This document shows, piece after piece, positions 23,354-29,526 of a stretch of DNA of 29,526 nt (position 1 is the stretch's first letter; each line of letters starts with the position of its first letter). Origin of the DNA: Candidatus Bipolaricaulota bacterium (GTDB lineage: Bacteria; Bipolaricaulota; Bipolaricaulia; RBG-16-55-9); contig JAHEOA010000188.1 in the NCBI GenBank assembly GCA_018609825.1, positions 1 through 29,526 of the forward strand. Reading direction: 5' to 3'. The position numbers and the translations under genes were made by a program. The notes below the pieces were generated by a model. The model was not told the DNA's origin. It saw only the letters and a list, made by a program, of their open reading frames with translations, and ran no database searches.

Positions 23354-24347
23354 GGGACCCTCCGTTCTGTGTGTGCTCTAAGTACCACTCAACCGTGCGA
23401 CGCATCCCGTCCTCGATCGGGACCTTCGGCCGGAACCCCAGCTCGTCGCAGATCTTGGAAATATCGTAGTGGTGCGGATACGTGAGAACCCGGACGCTCT
23501 CCGGCGTCACCAGGGGCTCGGCGTCCGCCTGCCGGACCCGCCCCCAGGCGCTCGCGAGCCACGCGAACCCGTACGCCAGAGCATAGGGGACGCTGACCGT
23601 CCGCAGACCCCGCTTGCTCAGCTCGCCGAAGAGCTCAAACAGCTCGCGCACGGTGTGGCGCTGCCCGTCGGTGACGTTGTAGGCCTCCCCGGCGGCTTGA
23701 TCGCTCGTGCCGGCCAGAATGAGGGCCTGTGCGACGTCGCTCGTGTACACCATGTCCAGGGGTTGATGGCCCCCGGCCACCAGCGGCAGGAACCCGCTCG
23801 GCAGCTTGTCAAAGAACATCGGCAGGAAATTCCGATCGCCCGGGCCATAGATGACGCAGGGGCGTACGATGACGGTCTCGAAGTCGCCCGCGTAGTTGCC
23901 CACCACGCGCTCGGCCAGCGCCTTGGATTCGGCGTAGGCGCCGCTCGGCTGGATCGGGTGGTCCTCGGTGACGTGCTCCTCGGTCGTCTCGCCGTACACG
24001 GCAACCGAGCTGGCCATGACGAAGCGCCGCACGCCGGCTTTGGAACAGGCATCCAAGAGATTGGCCGTCCCCTCGACGTTGATCTGCAGGATTTGAGTCC
24101 GATCGCCCTCGTACGGCAACGCCACTTGCCCCGCGCAGTGGTAGACCGTGTCGATTCCGGCCACGGCGCCGGGGAGCCCCTCGGGCCGACGGAGGTCGCC
24201 TTGGGCCAATGCCGCTCCCTGATCCGCCAGCGCTCGCGCCCGTTCGGGGGCGCGGACGAGGGCGCGCACGTCGTCGCCTCGGTCGAGCAGCATCGCCGTC
24301 AAATGGCTGCCCACCAGGCCGGTAGCGCCCGTCACAAGCACGTTCAT
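23328..24347 (-). CDS. Extended SDR, NAD(P)-dependent epimerase/3beta-HSD-like
   Basis: A 339-residue extended SDR. Cofactor loop: VLVTGATGLVGSHLTAMLLD. Catalytic part: SSVAVYGET, then the Tyr and Lys of GAYAESKALAE. The substrate-side marks RPCVIYGPGDRNFLPMFF and GGHQPLDMVYTSDVAQAL fit the 3beta-hydroxysteroid dehydrogenase/dihydroflavonol-reductase branch. The stop lies inside the oxoamine synthase gene (26-nt overlap), so the two probably act on one pathway. An SDR of this kind (CerR) reduces the keto group in Caulobacter ceramide synthesis; a threonine dehydrogenase beside Kbl is the alternative reading. No good ribosome binding site precedes the ATG at 24347; the upstream frame is not supported. 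Confidence 0.88.
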   Translation of the reverse strand: MNVLVTGATGLVGSHLTAMLLDRGDDVRALVRAPERARALADQGAALAQGDLRRPEGLPGAVAGIDTVYHCAGQVALPYEGDRTQILQINVEGTANLLDACSKAGVRRFVMASSVAVYGETTEEHVTEDHPIQPSGAYAESKALAERVVGNYAGDFETVIVRPCVIYGPGDRNFLPMFFDKLPSGFLPLVAGGHQPLDMVYTSDVAQALILAGTSDQAAGEAYNVTDGQRHTVRELFELFGELSKRGLRTVSVPYALAYGFAWLASAWGRVRQADAEPLVTPESVRVLTYPHHYDISKICDELGFRPKVPIEDGMRRTVEWYLEHTQNGGSHGFEHHVR

Positions 24348-24406
24348 GATGGCAATGCCCCCATCTTGACGGCTATCATGACATGTCGCCCCGAGGGTCT
24401 GCAAGT

Positions 24407-24412
24407 TATAAT
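24407..24412 (+). promoter_or_regulatory. Perfect -10 element (TATAAT) before the phosphoesterase gene
   Basis: TATAAT at 24407-24412 sits in an AT-rich patch in an otherwise GC-rich 95-bp divergent gap. No -35 is found at the right distance. Read on the minus strand the patch also gives TATTAT, so it could serve both the phosphoesterase and the SDR gene. Confidence 0.45.
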
Positions 24413-24442
24413 ATTTGCATAAGACATCGGGGATCGAGCATC

Positions 24443-25216
24443 GTGACGCCATTCGAACTGGACGCCGAGCTGAGATTGATCGACCTGGCGGCGGCGTTGC
24501 CCGAGCGACGCACGCTCGCGCTGGCCGACCTCCATTTGGGATTCGAGGAGGCCCTCCACCGTGACGGGGCCCTCGTCCCCCGCGGGCACCTGGCCACCAT
24601 CCAGGATCGGCTCCAAGGAATCGCCGACGCGCTCGGGATGTCCCAAGCACGGCCGTGGGACCGCGTGCTCGTCAACGGCGACCTGCGACACCAGTTCGGC
24701 CCGTTCACCTCGGGCGAGTGGACCCACATTCGAGGGCTTCTGGGGCAAATCAGCGAATGGGCCGAGCACGTCGTGCTGGTGCAGGGCAACCACGACGGCA
24801 ATCTCGACGTCCTGACGGGCGAATTCGAGAACGTCCGTGTGGAGACGACGTGCCAGGTCGGGCCCACGCTCTTCCTCCATGGGGACACGGAGCCCGCGTC
24901 GATCCCGGCCGACGTGGAGACGCTGGCTATCGGGCACGATCATCCTGCCGTGCGGCTGCGCGATCCCGTCACGGGGCGCATGGAGCTCTTTAAATGTTTT
25001 CTGCATGGACGTTATCATGATCGAGGTTTGCTGGTGATGCCCGCGTTCAATCCGTGGACCGCCGGCAGCGATCTGACGCAGGAACGACCCTTGTCGCCGA
25101 TATTGAACGCGGTCGATCTCGAAGCGATGACCGTCTATCTGATCTCCGACGAGCAGGAGATCTTCCCCTTCGGCGAGCTTGGTCGATGGATGACGCATGA
25201 TGTACCGTCGAGATGA
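24443..25216 (+). CDS. Metallophosphoesterase, SbcD/Mre11-related small type
   Basis: A 257-residue calcineurin-like phosphoesterase. Metal motifs are in order: Asp29 and His31 (LALADLHLGFEEALHRDGA), Asp80 (VNGDLRHQFG), GNHDGN and IGHDHP. The LHLGFEEALHRDGALVPRG pattern is that of a small phosphoesterase group related to SbcD/Mre11, found in archaea and some bacteria. Substrate is unknown. A second His motif (CFLHGRYHDRG) lies toward the end. The GTG at 24443 is chosen; a longer frame from 24383 would include the TATAAT element and adds an unconvincing leader. folB starts 33 bp downstream. Confidence 0.85.
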   Translation: MTPFELDAELRLIDLAAALPERRTLALADLHLGFEEALHRDGALVPRGHLATIQDRLQGIADALGMSQARPWDRVLVNGDLRHQFGPFTSGEWTHIRGLLGQISEWAEHVVLVQGNHDGNLDVLTGEFENVRVETTCQVGPTLFLHGDTEPASIPADVETLAIGHDHPAVRLRDPVTGRMELFKCFLHGRYHDRGLLVMPAFNPWTAGSDLTQERPLSPILNAVDLEAMTVYLISDEQEIFPFGELGRWMTHDVPSR

Positions 25217-25249
25217 GATGCTGAGACCGCGTTGTGATTTGAGCGATCG

Positions 25250-25660
25250 ATGAGGACGAACGTGATTCTGGACGAGGAGCGCGTGGCCATCCGCGGCGTG
25301 ACCCTGTTCGGGCGCCACGGCGTCAACGCCGAGGAGCGCGAGCAGGGCCAGCTGTTCACGGTTGACGTGGAACTGGCGCTCGAGCGGCCATCAGATGTTG
25401 ACGACCTGGACGCCACCGTCGACTACACCGACGTCATTGAGCGGGTGCGAACGCTCAACGACGAGACCTCCTATCAGCTCATCGAAAGCTTCTGCCGGGC
25501 GGTGGCTCGCGAGATCCTCGTCCAATACCCGATGGTCCGTCGCGTGCGCGTCCGCGTGGGCAAGCAGCTCAAGAAGCTCGGCCTCGGGCTGGAGGGCGTC
25601 TCCGCGGAGGCCAGCCTGCGGCGCGCGAACACGGATTCCGAGGATCACCATGGCCCGTAA
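25250..25660 (+). CDS. folB: Dihydroneopterin aldolase
   Basis: A 136-residue FolB, which cleaves 7,8-dihydroneopterin to 6-hydroxymethyl-dihydropterin and glycolaldehyde in folate synthesis. RVAIRGVTLFGRHGVNAEEREQGQ holds the usual Glu and Gly-rich start, DATVDYTDVIERV follows, LIESFCRAVAREIL comes in the middle, and the catalytic Lys is in RVRVGKQLKKLG. The ATG at 25250 is annotated; a GTG at 25262, with AGGA a few bases upstream, is an alternative that removes four residues. The stop overlaps the folK start by 11 nt, so the two are coupled. Confidence 0.95.
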   Translation: MRTNVILDEERVAIRGVTLFGRHGVNAEEREQGQLFTVDVELALERPSDVDDLDATVDYTDVIERVRTLNDETSYQLIESFCRAVAREILVQYPMVRRVRVRVGKQLKKLGLGLEGVSAEASLRRANTDSEDHHGP

Positions 25661-26231
25661 CGACGGCGTCTTTATCGGGCTCGGCACCAACGTGGGCGAT
25701 CGCGTCCGGCGCATGGACCGCGCCGTGGAGGCGCTCGATCGCTGCCCGAACGTTTCCCTCATTCGCCGGGCCTCGCTGTACGAGACCGAGCCCGTCGGCC
25801 GCCTCGACCAGCCCTGGTTCCTCAACACGGTCGTCGAGGTCGCCACGGAGCTCGATCCCGACAGCCTATTGGCAGAACTGAAACGCATCGAGAGGGATCT
25901 GGGCCGACGACCGCGCAAGCGGTGGGGCCCGCGCGAGATCGACCTGGATCTGCTCTTGTACGGAGATTCCACCGTCCGAACGTCCGAGCTCGTGGTTCCC
26001 CATCCCGAACTCCCCAAGCGTCGGTTCGTGCTCGTGCCCCTGGCCGAGCTCGCCCCCGACGTCGTCCATCCGGAGCTCGGGCGAAAGGTCGAACGCTTGC
26101 TGCGCGAGTGCGCAGCCGAGAAAGGAGTGAGACCATTTCCAAGAGATCCGGCCAGACGGCCGCCAAAGAGATTCTCATCGAGGGACGACACGAGACCAAG
26201 CGCATCGCCCTCGTCGAAGACGGACGGTTGA
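25650..26231 (+). CDS. folK: HPPK (6-hydroxymethyl-dihydropterin pyrophosphokinase) with an overprinted tail
   Basis: A 193-residue FolK, which transfers pyrophosphate from ATP to hydroxymethyl-dihydropterin in folate synthesis. VFIGLGTNVGDRVRRM, SLYETEPVGRLDQPWFLN, RKRWGPREIDLDLLLYG and VPHPELPKRRFVLVPLAEL are the standard motifs, with the Asp pair in IDLDLLLY. The fold ends near residue 155. The last 32 or so residues are basic and Pro/Ser-rich, with no family match, and lie in the 97 nt shared with the RNase G gene. AGGA lies upstream of the ATG inside folB. Confidence 0.95.
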   Translation: MARNDGVFIGLGTNVGDRVRRMDRAVEALDRCPNVSLIRRASLYETEPVGRLDQPWFLNTVVEVATELDPDSLLAELKRIERDLGRRPRKRWGPREIDLDLLLYGDSTVRTSELVVPHPELPKRRFVLVPLAELAPDVVHPELGRKVERLLRECAAEKGVRPFPRDPARRPPKRFSSRDDTRPSASPSSKTDG

Positions 26232-27388
26232 TGGAGATCTATTATGACGACCCCGATCGCTCGCGGCTCGTGGGCAACATCTACAAGGGGACCGTCAAAG
26301 ACGTCTTGAACGGCATCAGCGCCGCCTTCGTCGACGTCGGCTTGGACGAGAACCTCTTCTTGGCCGCCAAGGAACTGAACGAGTCCATCCTGAAGTCGCG
26401 CGGCTATCGCCGCAACGACAACTTCCCGATCGGCAAGACGCTCAAGGGGGGCCAGACCCTAATCCTCCAGGTCAAGCGCGAGGGGATCGGCGACAAGAAC
26501 CCGCAAGGGACCACCCGCATCAGCCTCGCCGGGCGCTATTGGGTCTTTCTGCCCAAGGACGGTCGCCTGGGGGTCTCCCGACGCATCGCGGACCCCGAGG
26601 AGAACAAGCGCCTCAAGGGCATCGCCCGCGAGCTCAAGCGCGACGACGAGGGGCTTATCGCCCGCACGGCCGCGGTGGGCGCCAGCAAGGACGACCTCCG
26701 CCGCGACTTCAACTTCCTGTTGGGGACGTGGAAGGGGATCGAGGAGGAGGCGAACAACGTCTCCGCGCCGAAGCTGCTCTACGCGGGCCCCGGGCTGCTC
26801 AAGAGCATCATCCGCGATCGGCTCGTGCCCGACGTCGATCGGATCATTGCCGACACGCAGGCGGTCTACGACGAACTCCAGGAGTTCCTCAAGTACATGC
26901 ACATGGAGGACTACCAGGACGCCGTGGAGCTCTACAAGGGCAAACAGCCGCTCTTCGAGGCCCAGGACGTTGAGGACCAGCTCCGCGAAAGCCTGGAAGG
27001 CGAAGTCCCCCTGCCCGGCGGCGGGTCGCTCATCATCGCCGAAACGGAGGCCTTGACGGCCATCGACATCAACACCGGCAGCGACACGCGCCACCGCAAC
27101 CAGGAGCAGGCCATTCTGAACACCAACCTGGAGGCGGCGTTCGAGATCCCGCGCCAATTGAGGCTCCGCAAGATCAGCGGCATCATCGTCGTCGACTTCA
27201 TCGACATGCGCCGCAAGGACCACATCCGCAAGGTCACCGAGAAGCTGGAGGAGGAGCTGAACAAGGACCGCGTCCCGGCCGACTTCATCGACATGACCGC
27301 GCTCGGGCTCGTGGAGATCACGCGCAAGCGCGAGGGCGAGAGCCTGGCGGAGATGCTCAGCAGCGAGTCCGACGACATCGACGAATGA
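26135..27388 (+). CDS. rng: Ribonuclease G/E-type endoribonuclease, apparent ATT start, no Zn-link
   Basis: A 417-residue RNase G/E-family nuclease for mRNA and rRNA processing. Residues about 35-135 include the S1 RNA-binding part (RLVGNIYKGTVKDVLNGISAAFVDVG). The DNase-I-like catalytic part carries the metal Asp pair: Asp311 (LTAIDINTG) and Asp354 (GIIVVDFIDM). The chain ends just after GLVEITRKREGESLAEML, so the Cys-pair Zn-link (CPxCxG) of RNase E/G is missing. In frame the only well-placed start is ATT at 26135, with AAAGGAG 7 nt upstream. A GTG at 26108 has no site, and the next ATG (26231) would remove the first 32 residues. The start lies within folK. Confidence 0.9.
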   Translation: MSKRSGQTAAKEILIEGRHETKRIALVEDGRLMEIYYDDPDRSRLVGNIYKGTVKDVLNGISAAFVDVGLDENLFLAAKELNESILKSRGYRRNDNFPIGKTLKGGQTLILQVKREGIGDKNPQGTTRISLAGRYWVFLPKDGRLGVSRRIADPEENKRLKGIARELKRDDEGLIARTAAVGASKDDLRRDFNFLLGTWKGIEEEANNVSAPKLLYAGPGLLKSIIRDRLVPDVDRIIADTQAVYDELQEFLKYMHMEDYQDAVELYKGKQPLFEAQDVEDQLRESLEGEVPLPGGGSLIIAETEALTAIDINTGSDTRHRNQEQAILNTNLEAAFEIPRQLRLRKISGIIVVDFIDMRRKDHIRKVTEKLEEELNKDRVPADFIDMTALGLVEITRKREGESLAEMLSSESDDIDE

Positions 27389-27407
27389 CCCGACGCCGAC
27401 GAGCGCC

Positions 27408-28865
27408 ATGAGCGATCAAGGACCGCACCTCGGCGACATCGATCTGGAGGCATTCCGCGAGCACGGGCACGAGCTCGTCGACTGGATCGCGGACTATCTG
27501 GCCAACACCGAGCGCTACCCCGTGCTCTCCCAGGCCGAGCCGGGCGAGGTCAAGCGCGATCTCCCCGACACGCCGCCGGAGCACGGGGAATCACTGGCTG
27601 AGATCTTCCGGGACGTGGAGGCCACGATCGTGCCGGGCCTGACGCATTGGAACCATCCCGACTTTCTGGCCTACTTCGCCATCACGGGATCGGCGCCCGG
27701 CATCCTGGGCGAGCTCCTGTCGGCAGCGTTCAACGTGAACGGCATGCTCTGGGCGACCTCGCCCGCGCTCACCGAGCTGGAGGAGACGGTCGTCGATTGG
27801 CTGCGCCAGATGATGGGGCTTCCCGAGGGCTGGTTCGGCATGATCCAGGACACCGCGTCGCTATCCACGCTCTGCGCCCTGGCCGCTGCGCGCGAGGCCT
27901 TGCCCGATCTCGACGTCCGCGAACAGGGCCTGAGCGGAGCGCCGCCGTTGACGCTCTATACCTCTGATCAGGCCCATTCGTCGGTGGCCAAGGCCGGCAT
28001 CGCGCTCGGGGTCGGCCATGGAAACGTCCGTTCGGTGCCGAGCGACGACGCGTTCCGGGTGGACGCCCACGAACTCGCGCGGCTCATCCGGGCGGATCGT
28101 GACGATGGGAAACGGCCGTTCGCCGTCGCGGCGACGGTGGGAACCACCTCGACGACGAGCGTCGACCCCGTGCCCGCGATCGCCGATGTCTGCGAATGCC
28201 ACGGGCTCTGGCTCCACGTCGACGCCGCGTACGCGGGCCCCACGGCCGTCCTGCCCGAAAAGCGCCATATCCTGGACGGCTGCGAGCGAGCGGACTCGGT
28301 GGTGGTGAACCCCCACAAGTGGCTCTTCACGCCGATCGACTGCAGCGTGCTCTACACGTCACGCCCGGACGTGCTGAGGCGGGCGTTCAGCCTGGTGCCC
28401 GAGTACCTCAAGACCGAGCAAGGGGACGAGGTCACCAACCTCATGGACTACGGCGTCGCGCTCGGACGGCGCTTTCGCGCGCTCAAGCTCTGGTACGTCC
28501 TGCGCGCGTTCGGCGTCGAGGGCATCCGCGCCCGCCTGCGCGAGCACCTGCGCCTGGGCGACCAACTGGTGGCGTGGATCGAGGCCGACCCGAACTTTGA
28601 GTTGATGGCCCCGGCGCCGTTCAGCACAGTCTGCTTCCGTGCCCATCCCGATCGTTGGACGGGCGGCGAGGCCGAGCTCGACGCGCTCAACGAGCGGCTC
28701 CTGGCGCGGATCAACGCCACGGGCGAGGCCTATCTCTCCCACACCAGGCTCCATGACCGCTACGTCCTGCGCGCTTCCATTGGGCATCTGCGCACGACCG
28801 AGGCCCATCTCGCCCGGGTCTGGTCGCTGGTCAAACGGGAGTTGTCGACCCTCCTGTCTGAGTGA
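27408..28865 (+). CDS. Pyridoxal-dependent decarboxylase (aromatic-L-amino-acid decarboxylase-like)
   Basis: A 485-residue group II PLP decarboxylase. HGHELVDWIADY opens the fold; LTHWNHPDFLAYF, SPALTELEETVVDWL and the GMIQDTASLSTLCAL region follow. His190 (SDQAHSSVAKA) stacks on PLP, Asp272 is in HVDAAYAG and Lys304 in VVNPHKWLFTP is the Schiff-base residue. The last part includes LKTEQGDEVTNLMDYG and GRRFRALKLWYVLRAFG. The likely substrate is an aromatic amino acid (Trp, Tyr or Dopa), but substrate cannot be read from these motifs. The ATG is 19 bp after the rng stop with only a weak GAG upstream. Confidence 0.93.
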   Translation: MSDQGPHLGDIDLEAFREHGHELVDWIADYLANTERYPVLSQAEPGEVKRDLPDTPPEHGESLAEIFRDVEATIVPGLTHWNHPDFLAYFAITGSAPGILGELLSAAFNVNGMLWATSPALTELEETVVDWLRQMMGLPEGWFGMIQDTASLSTLCALAAAREALPDLDVREQGLSGAPPLTLYTSDQAHSSVAKAGIALGVGHGNVRSVPSDDAFRVDAHELARLIRADRDDGKRPFAVAATVGTTSTTSVDPVPAIADVCECHGLWLHVDAAYAGPTAVLPEKRHILDGCERADSVVVNPHKWLFTPIDCSVLYTSRPDVLRRAFSLVPEYLKTEQGDEVTNLMDYGVALGRRFRALKLWYVLRAFGVEGIRARLREHLRLGDQLVAWIEADPNFELMAPAPFSTVCFRAHPDRWTGGEAELDALNERLLARINATGEAYLSHTRLHDRYVLRASIGHLRTTEAHLARVWSLVKRELSTLLSE

Positions 28866-28898
28866 CGAATGTCCTGAAGGACCGGGGAAATCCGGGAG

Positions 28899-28927
28899 TT
28901 GAAAACCGTCGCCCGGGATGGTACATA
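28899..28927 (+). promoter_or_regulatory. Weak promoter candidate before the small ORF
   Basis: TTGAAA (28899-28904) and TACATA (28922-28927) are 17 bp apart; the -35 is 5/6 but the -10 only 3/6. The start point would lie near 28934. Confidence 0.3.
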
Positions 28928-28937
28928 CGGGGTTATT

Positions 28938-29093
28938 ATGAACATCCCCAACCGCCAGCAGACCTTCTGGGAGCAGACCAAGGCGCTCCAGGGACGGGTG
29001 GAGCTGGTCTCCGGCCGTCCGCGGACGATGCGGCGTCGTCGCCGGGCCCTGGACCGATTCGGCATCGGCACCCTCCGGCGTCGACGAGTCTAG
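28938..29093 (+). CDS. Small Arg-rich ORF, unrecognised
   Basis: A 51-residue frame beginning MNIPNRQQTFWEQTKALQG and ending in an Arg-rich tail (RTMRRRRRALDRFGIG, then LRRRRV). No family was recognised. A GGGG lies 5 nt before the ATG. It could be a small nucleic-acid-binding protein or chance. Without it the stretch 28866-29149 holds only the weak promoter above, a small hairpin GTCCT-GA-AGGAC (28871-28882) and the left arm of the hairpin at 29129. Confidence 0.35.
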   Translation: MNIPNRQQTFWEQTKALQGRVELVSGRPRTMRRRRRALDRFGIGTLRRRRV

Positions 29094-29128
29094 CCGTGGA
29101 CCCGCTGCCTGACCGTAGCGGCGATCCT

Positions 29129-29170
29129 GGGGGAGCCGCGACGTCGAGCTTGACGCTCTCCGGCTCCCCC
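29129..29170. repeat. 10-bp inverted repeat overlapping the tRNA promoter
   Basis: GGGGGAGCCG (29129-29138) and CGGCTCCCCC (29161-29170) are perfect arms with a 22-nt loop; GCTACACTTTTTCC follows. It looks like a terminator for upstream transcription with a short T-tract, but its right arm lies in the spacer of the tRNA promoter. Confidence 0.6.
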
Positions 29171-29178
29171 GCTACACT
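29150..29178 (+). promoter_or_regulatory. Sigma70-type promoter for tRNA-Val
   Basis: TTGACG (29150-29155) and TACACT (29173-29178) are 17 bp apart, 14 bp before the tRNA 5' end. The start point should be close to 29185. Confidence 0.75.
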
Positions 29179-29191
29179 TTTTCCGCACTGA

Positions 29192-29267
29192 GGGCGAATA
29201 GCTCAGGGGCAAGAGCGCCCGCCTCACACGCGGGAGGTCCCAGGTTCAAATCCTGGTTCGCCCACCA
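29192..29267 (+). tRNA. tRNA-Val (anticodon CAC)
   Basis: A full 76-nt cloverleaf with encoded CCA. Acceptor GGGCGAA pairs with TTCGCCC; D stem GCTC/GAGC; anticodon stem CCCGC/GCGGG with loop CTCACAC, giving CAC at 29225-29227 (reads GUG); T stem CCAGG/CCTGG with loop TTCAAAT. All stems pair perfectly. Confidence 0.97.
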
Positions 29268-29369
29268 TCAACCCAACCCGCTAACAAGCCACCTGCCCAG
29301 CCTTTCACGGGCGCGCCAGCTTGGCATCCGCCATTGTCCGCCGGCCACGCCGTGTGAAACAATCCCGAC

Positions 29370-29526
29370 ATGGCCGATCGCCGCTGGCGCCGCTTGTTGC
29401 CCCTCTTGGGCCTAGGCTTGTTGATCGCGTCGGCGTTTCTCCTGCGCCGTCAGCTCCTCGAGGTCGACTTCGCGCTCGTCTGGGCCTCGATCCGCGAACT
29501 CCCTCTCACGCAACTCGGGTTGGCCA
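29370..29526 (+). CDS. Start of a membrane protein gene, cut by the window end
   Basis: The frame is open from the ATG at 29370 to the edge (52 codons). MADRRWRRLLPLLGLGLLIA and the hydrophobic run to about residue 24, then RRQLLEVDFALVWASIREL, resemble the first helix and loop of the flippase-like/lysylphosphatidylglycerol-synthase membrane family. The match is only suggestive at this length. No clear ribosome binding site precedes it, and the gap from the tRNA (29268-29369) shows no other feature. Confidence 0.5.
   Translation, partial: MADRRWRRLLPLLGLGLLIASAFLLRRQLLEVDFALVWASIRELPLTQLGLA

Noticed and set aside
22142..23485. 447-codon plus-strand frame
   Set aside because: Antisense to the oxoamine synthase, whose PLP motifs are complete on the minus strand.
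1..29526. CRISPR arrays, insertion sequences, integrases or phage genes
   Set aside because: No regularly spaced direct repeats of CRISPR size, no transposase or integrase motifs and no flanking target duplications were seen.

Overview
The window is GC-rich, gene-dense bacterial chromosome with about 27 protein genes, one tRNA, one clear pseudogene and several recognisable promoters. A LolA-like periplasmic protein paired with an MMPL/RND exporter suggests a cell with two membranes. No rRNA or other phylum marker is present, so the lineage is left open. Several promoters fit the sigma70-type TTGACA-17-TATAAT pattern closely. No insertion sequence, phage gene or CRISPR array was seen; the region looks like ordinary core and accessory chromosome.

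Layout from left to right. (1) 1-3435: the 5' part of an M3 oligoendopeptidase F gene, a tandem GNAT acetyltransferase, a decayed serine beta-lactamase-family gene with an internal deletion, and a DUF427 protein. (2) 3439-7598, all on the minus strand: SDR oxidoreductase, small membrane protein, FAD amine-oxidase-like flavoenzyme, DUF2071 protein and UV-damage endonuclease. The last three are joined by TGATG stop/start overlaps, so this looks like one operon that may serve light or UV stress. (3) 7762-10448, minus strand: a DUF378 membrane protein with its own strong promoter, an SDR-DUF2867 fusion, a bacterial PC4-like DNA-binding protein and a SnoaL-like protein. (4) 10491-18602: the most interesting block. 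An exported S1C protease and a plus-strand operon (MMPL exporter, LolA-like protein, DUF2892 membrane protein) diverge from a 316-bp control region. They are followed by an ArsR-rhodanese fusion regulator, a CoA-disulfide-reductase/rhodanese flavoprotein and a convergent CcdA thiol-redox membrane protein.

Two shared DNA motifs tie block 4 together. AGTTTCG-type sites overlap the MMPL promoter (as an 11-bp inverted repeat) and lie upstream of the CoA-disulfide reductase gene; these are the likely operators of the ArsR-rhodanese regulator. A second palindrome, CGTAAG-N4-CTTACG, occurs exactly twice, about 75 bp upstream of the S1C protease and of ccdA. At both places it lies exactly 21 bp from a -10-like hexamer. 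I infer a two-regulator reactive-sulfur or envelope-thiol stress system.

(5) 18724-22017, minus strand: a DMT transporter, a GDCCVxC protein, thioredoxin-type arsenate reductase, nucleoside diphosphate kinase and dprA (with a consensus promoter). (6) 22151-24347: a serine-palmitoyltransferase-like enzyme coupled by a 26-nt overlap to an extended SDR, possibly sphingolipid synthesis. (7) 24443-28865, plus strand: phosphoesterase, folB, folK, an RNase G that apparently starts at ATT inside folK, and an aromatic-amino-acid-decarboxylase-like enzyme. (8) 28866-29526: a possible Arg-rich small ORF, a promoter plus tRNA-Val(CAC), and the start of a membrane protein gene.
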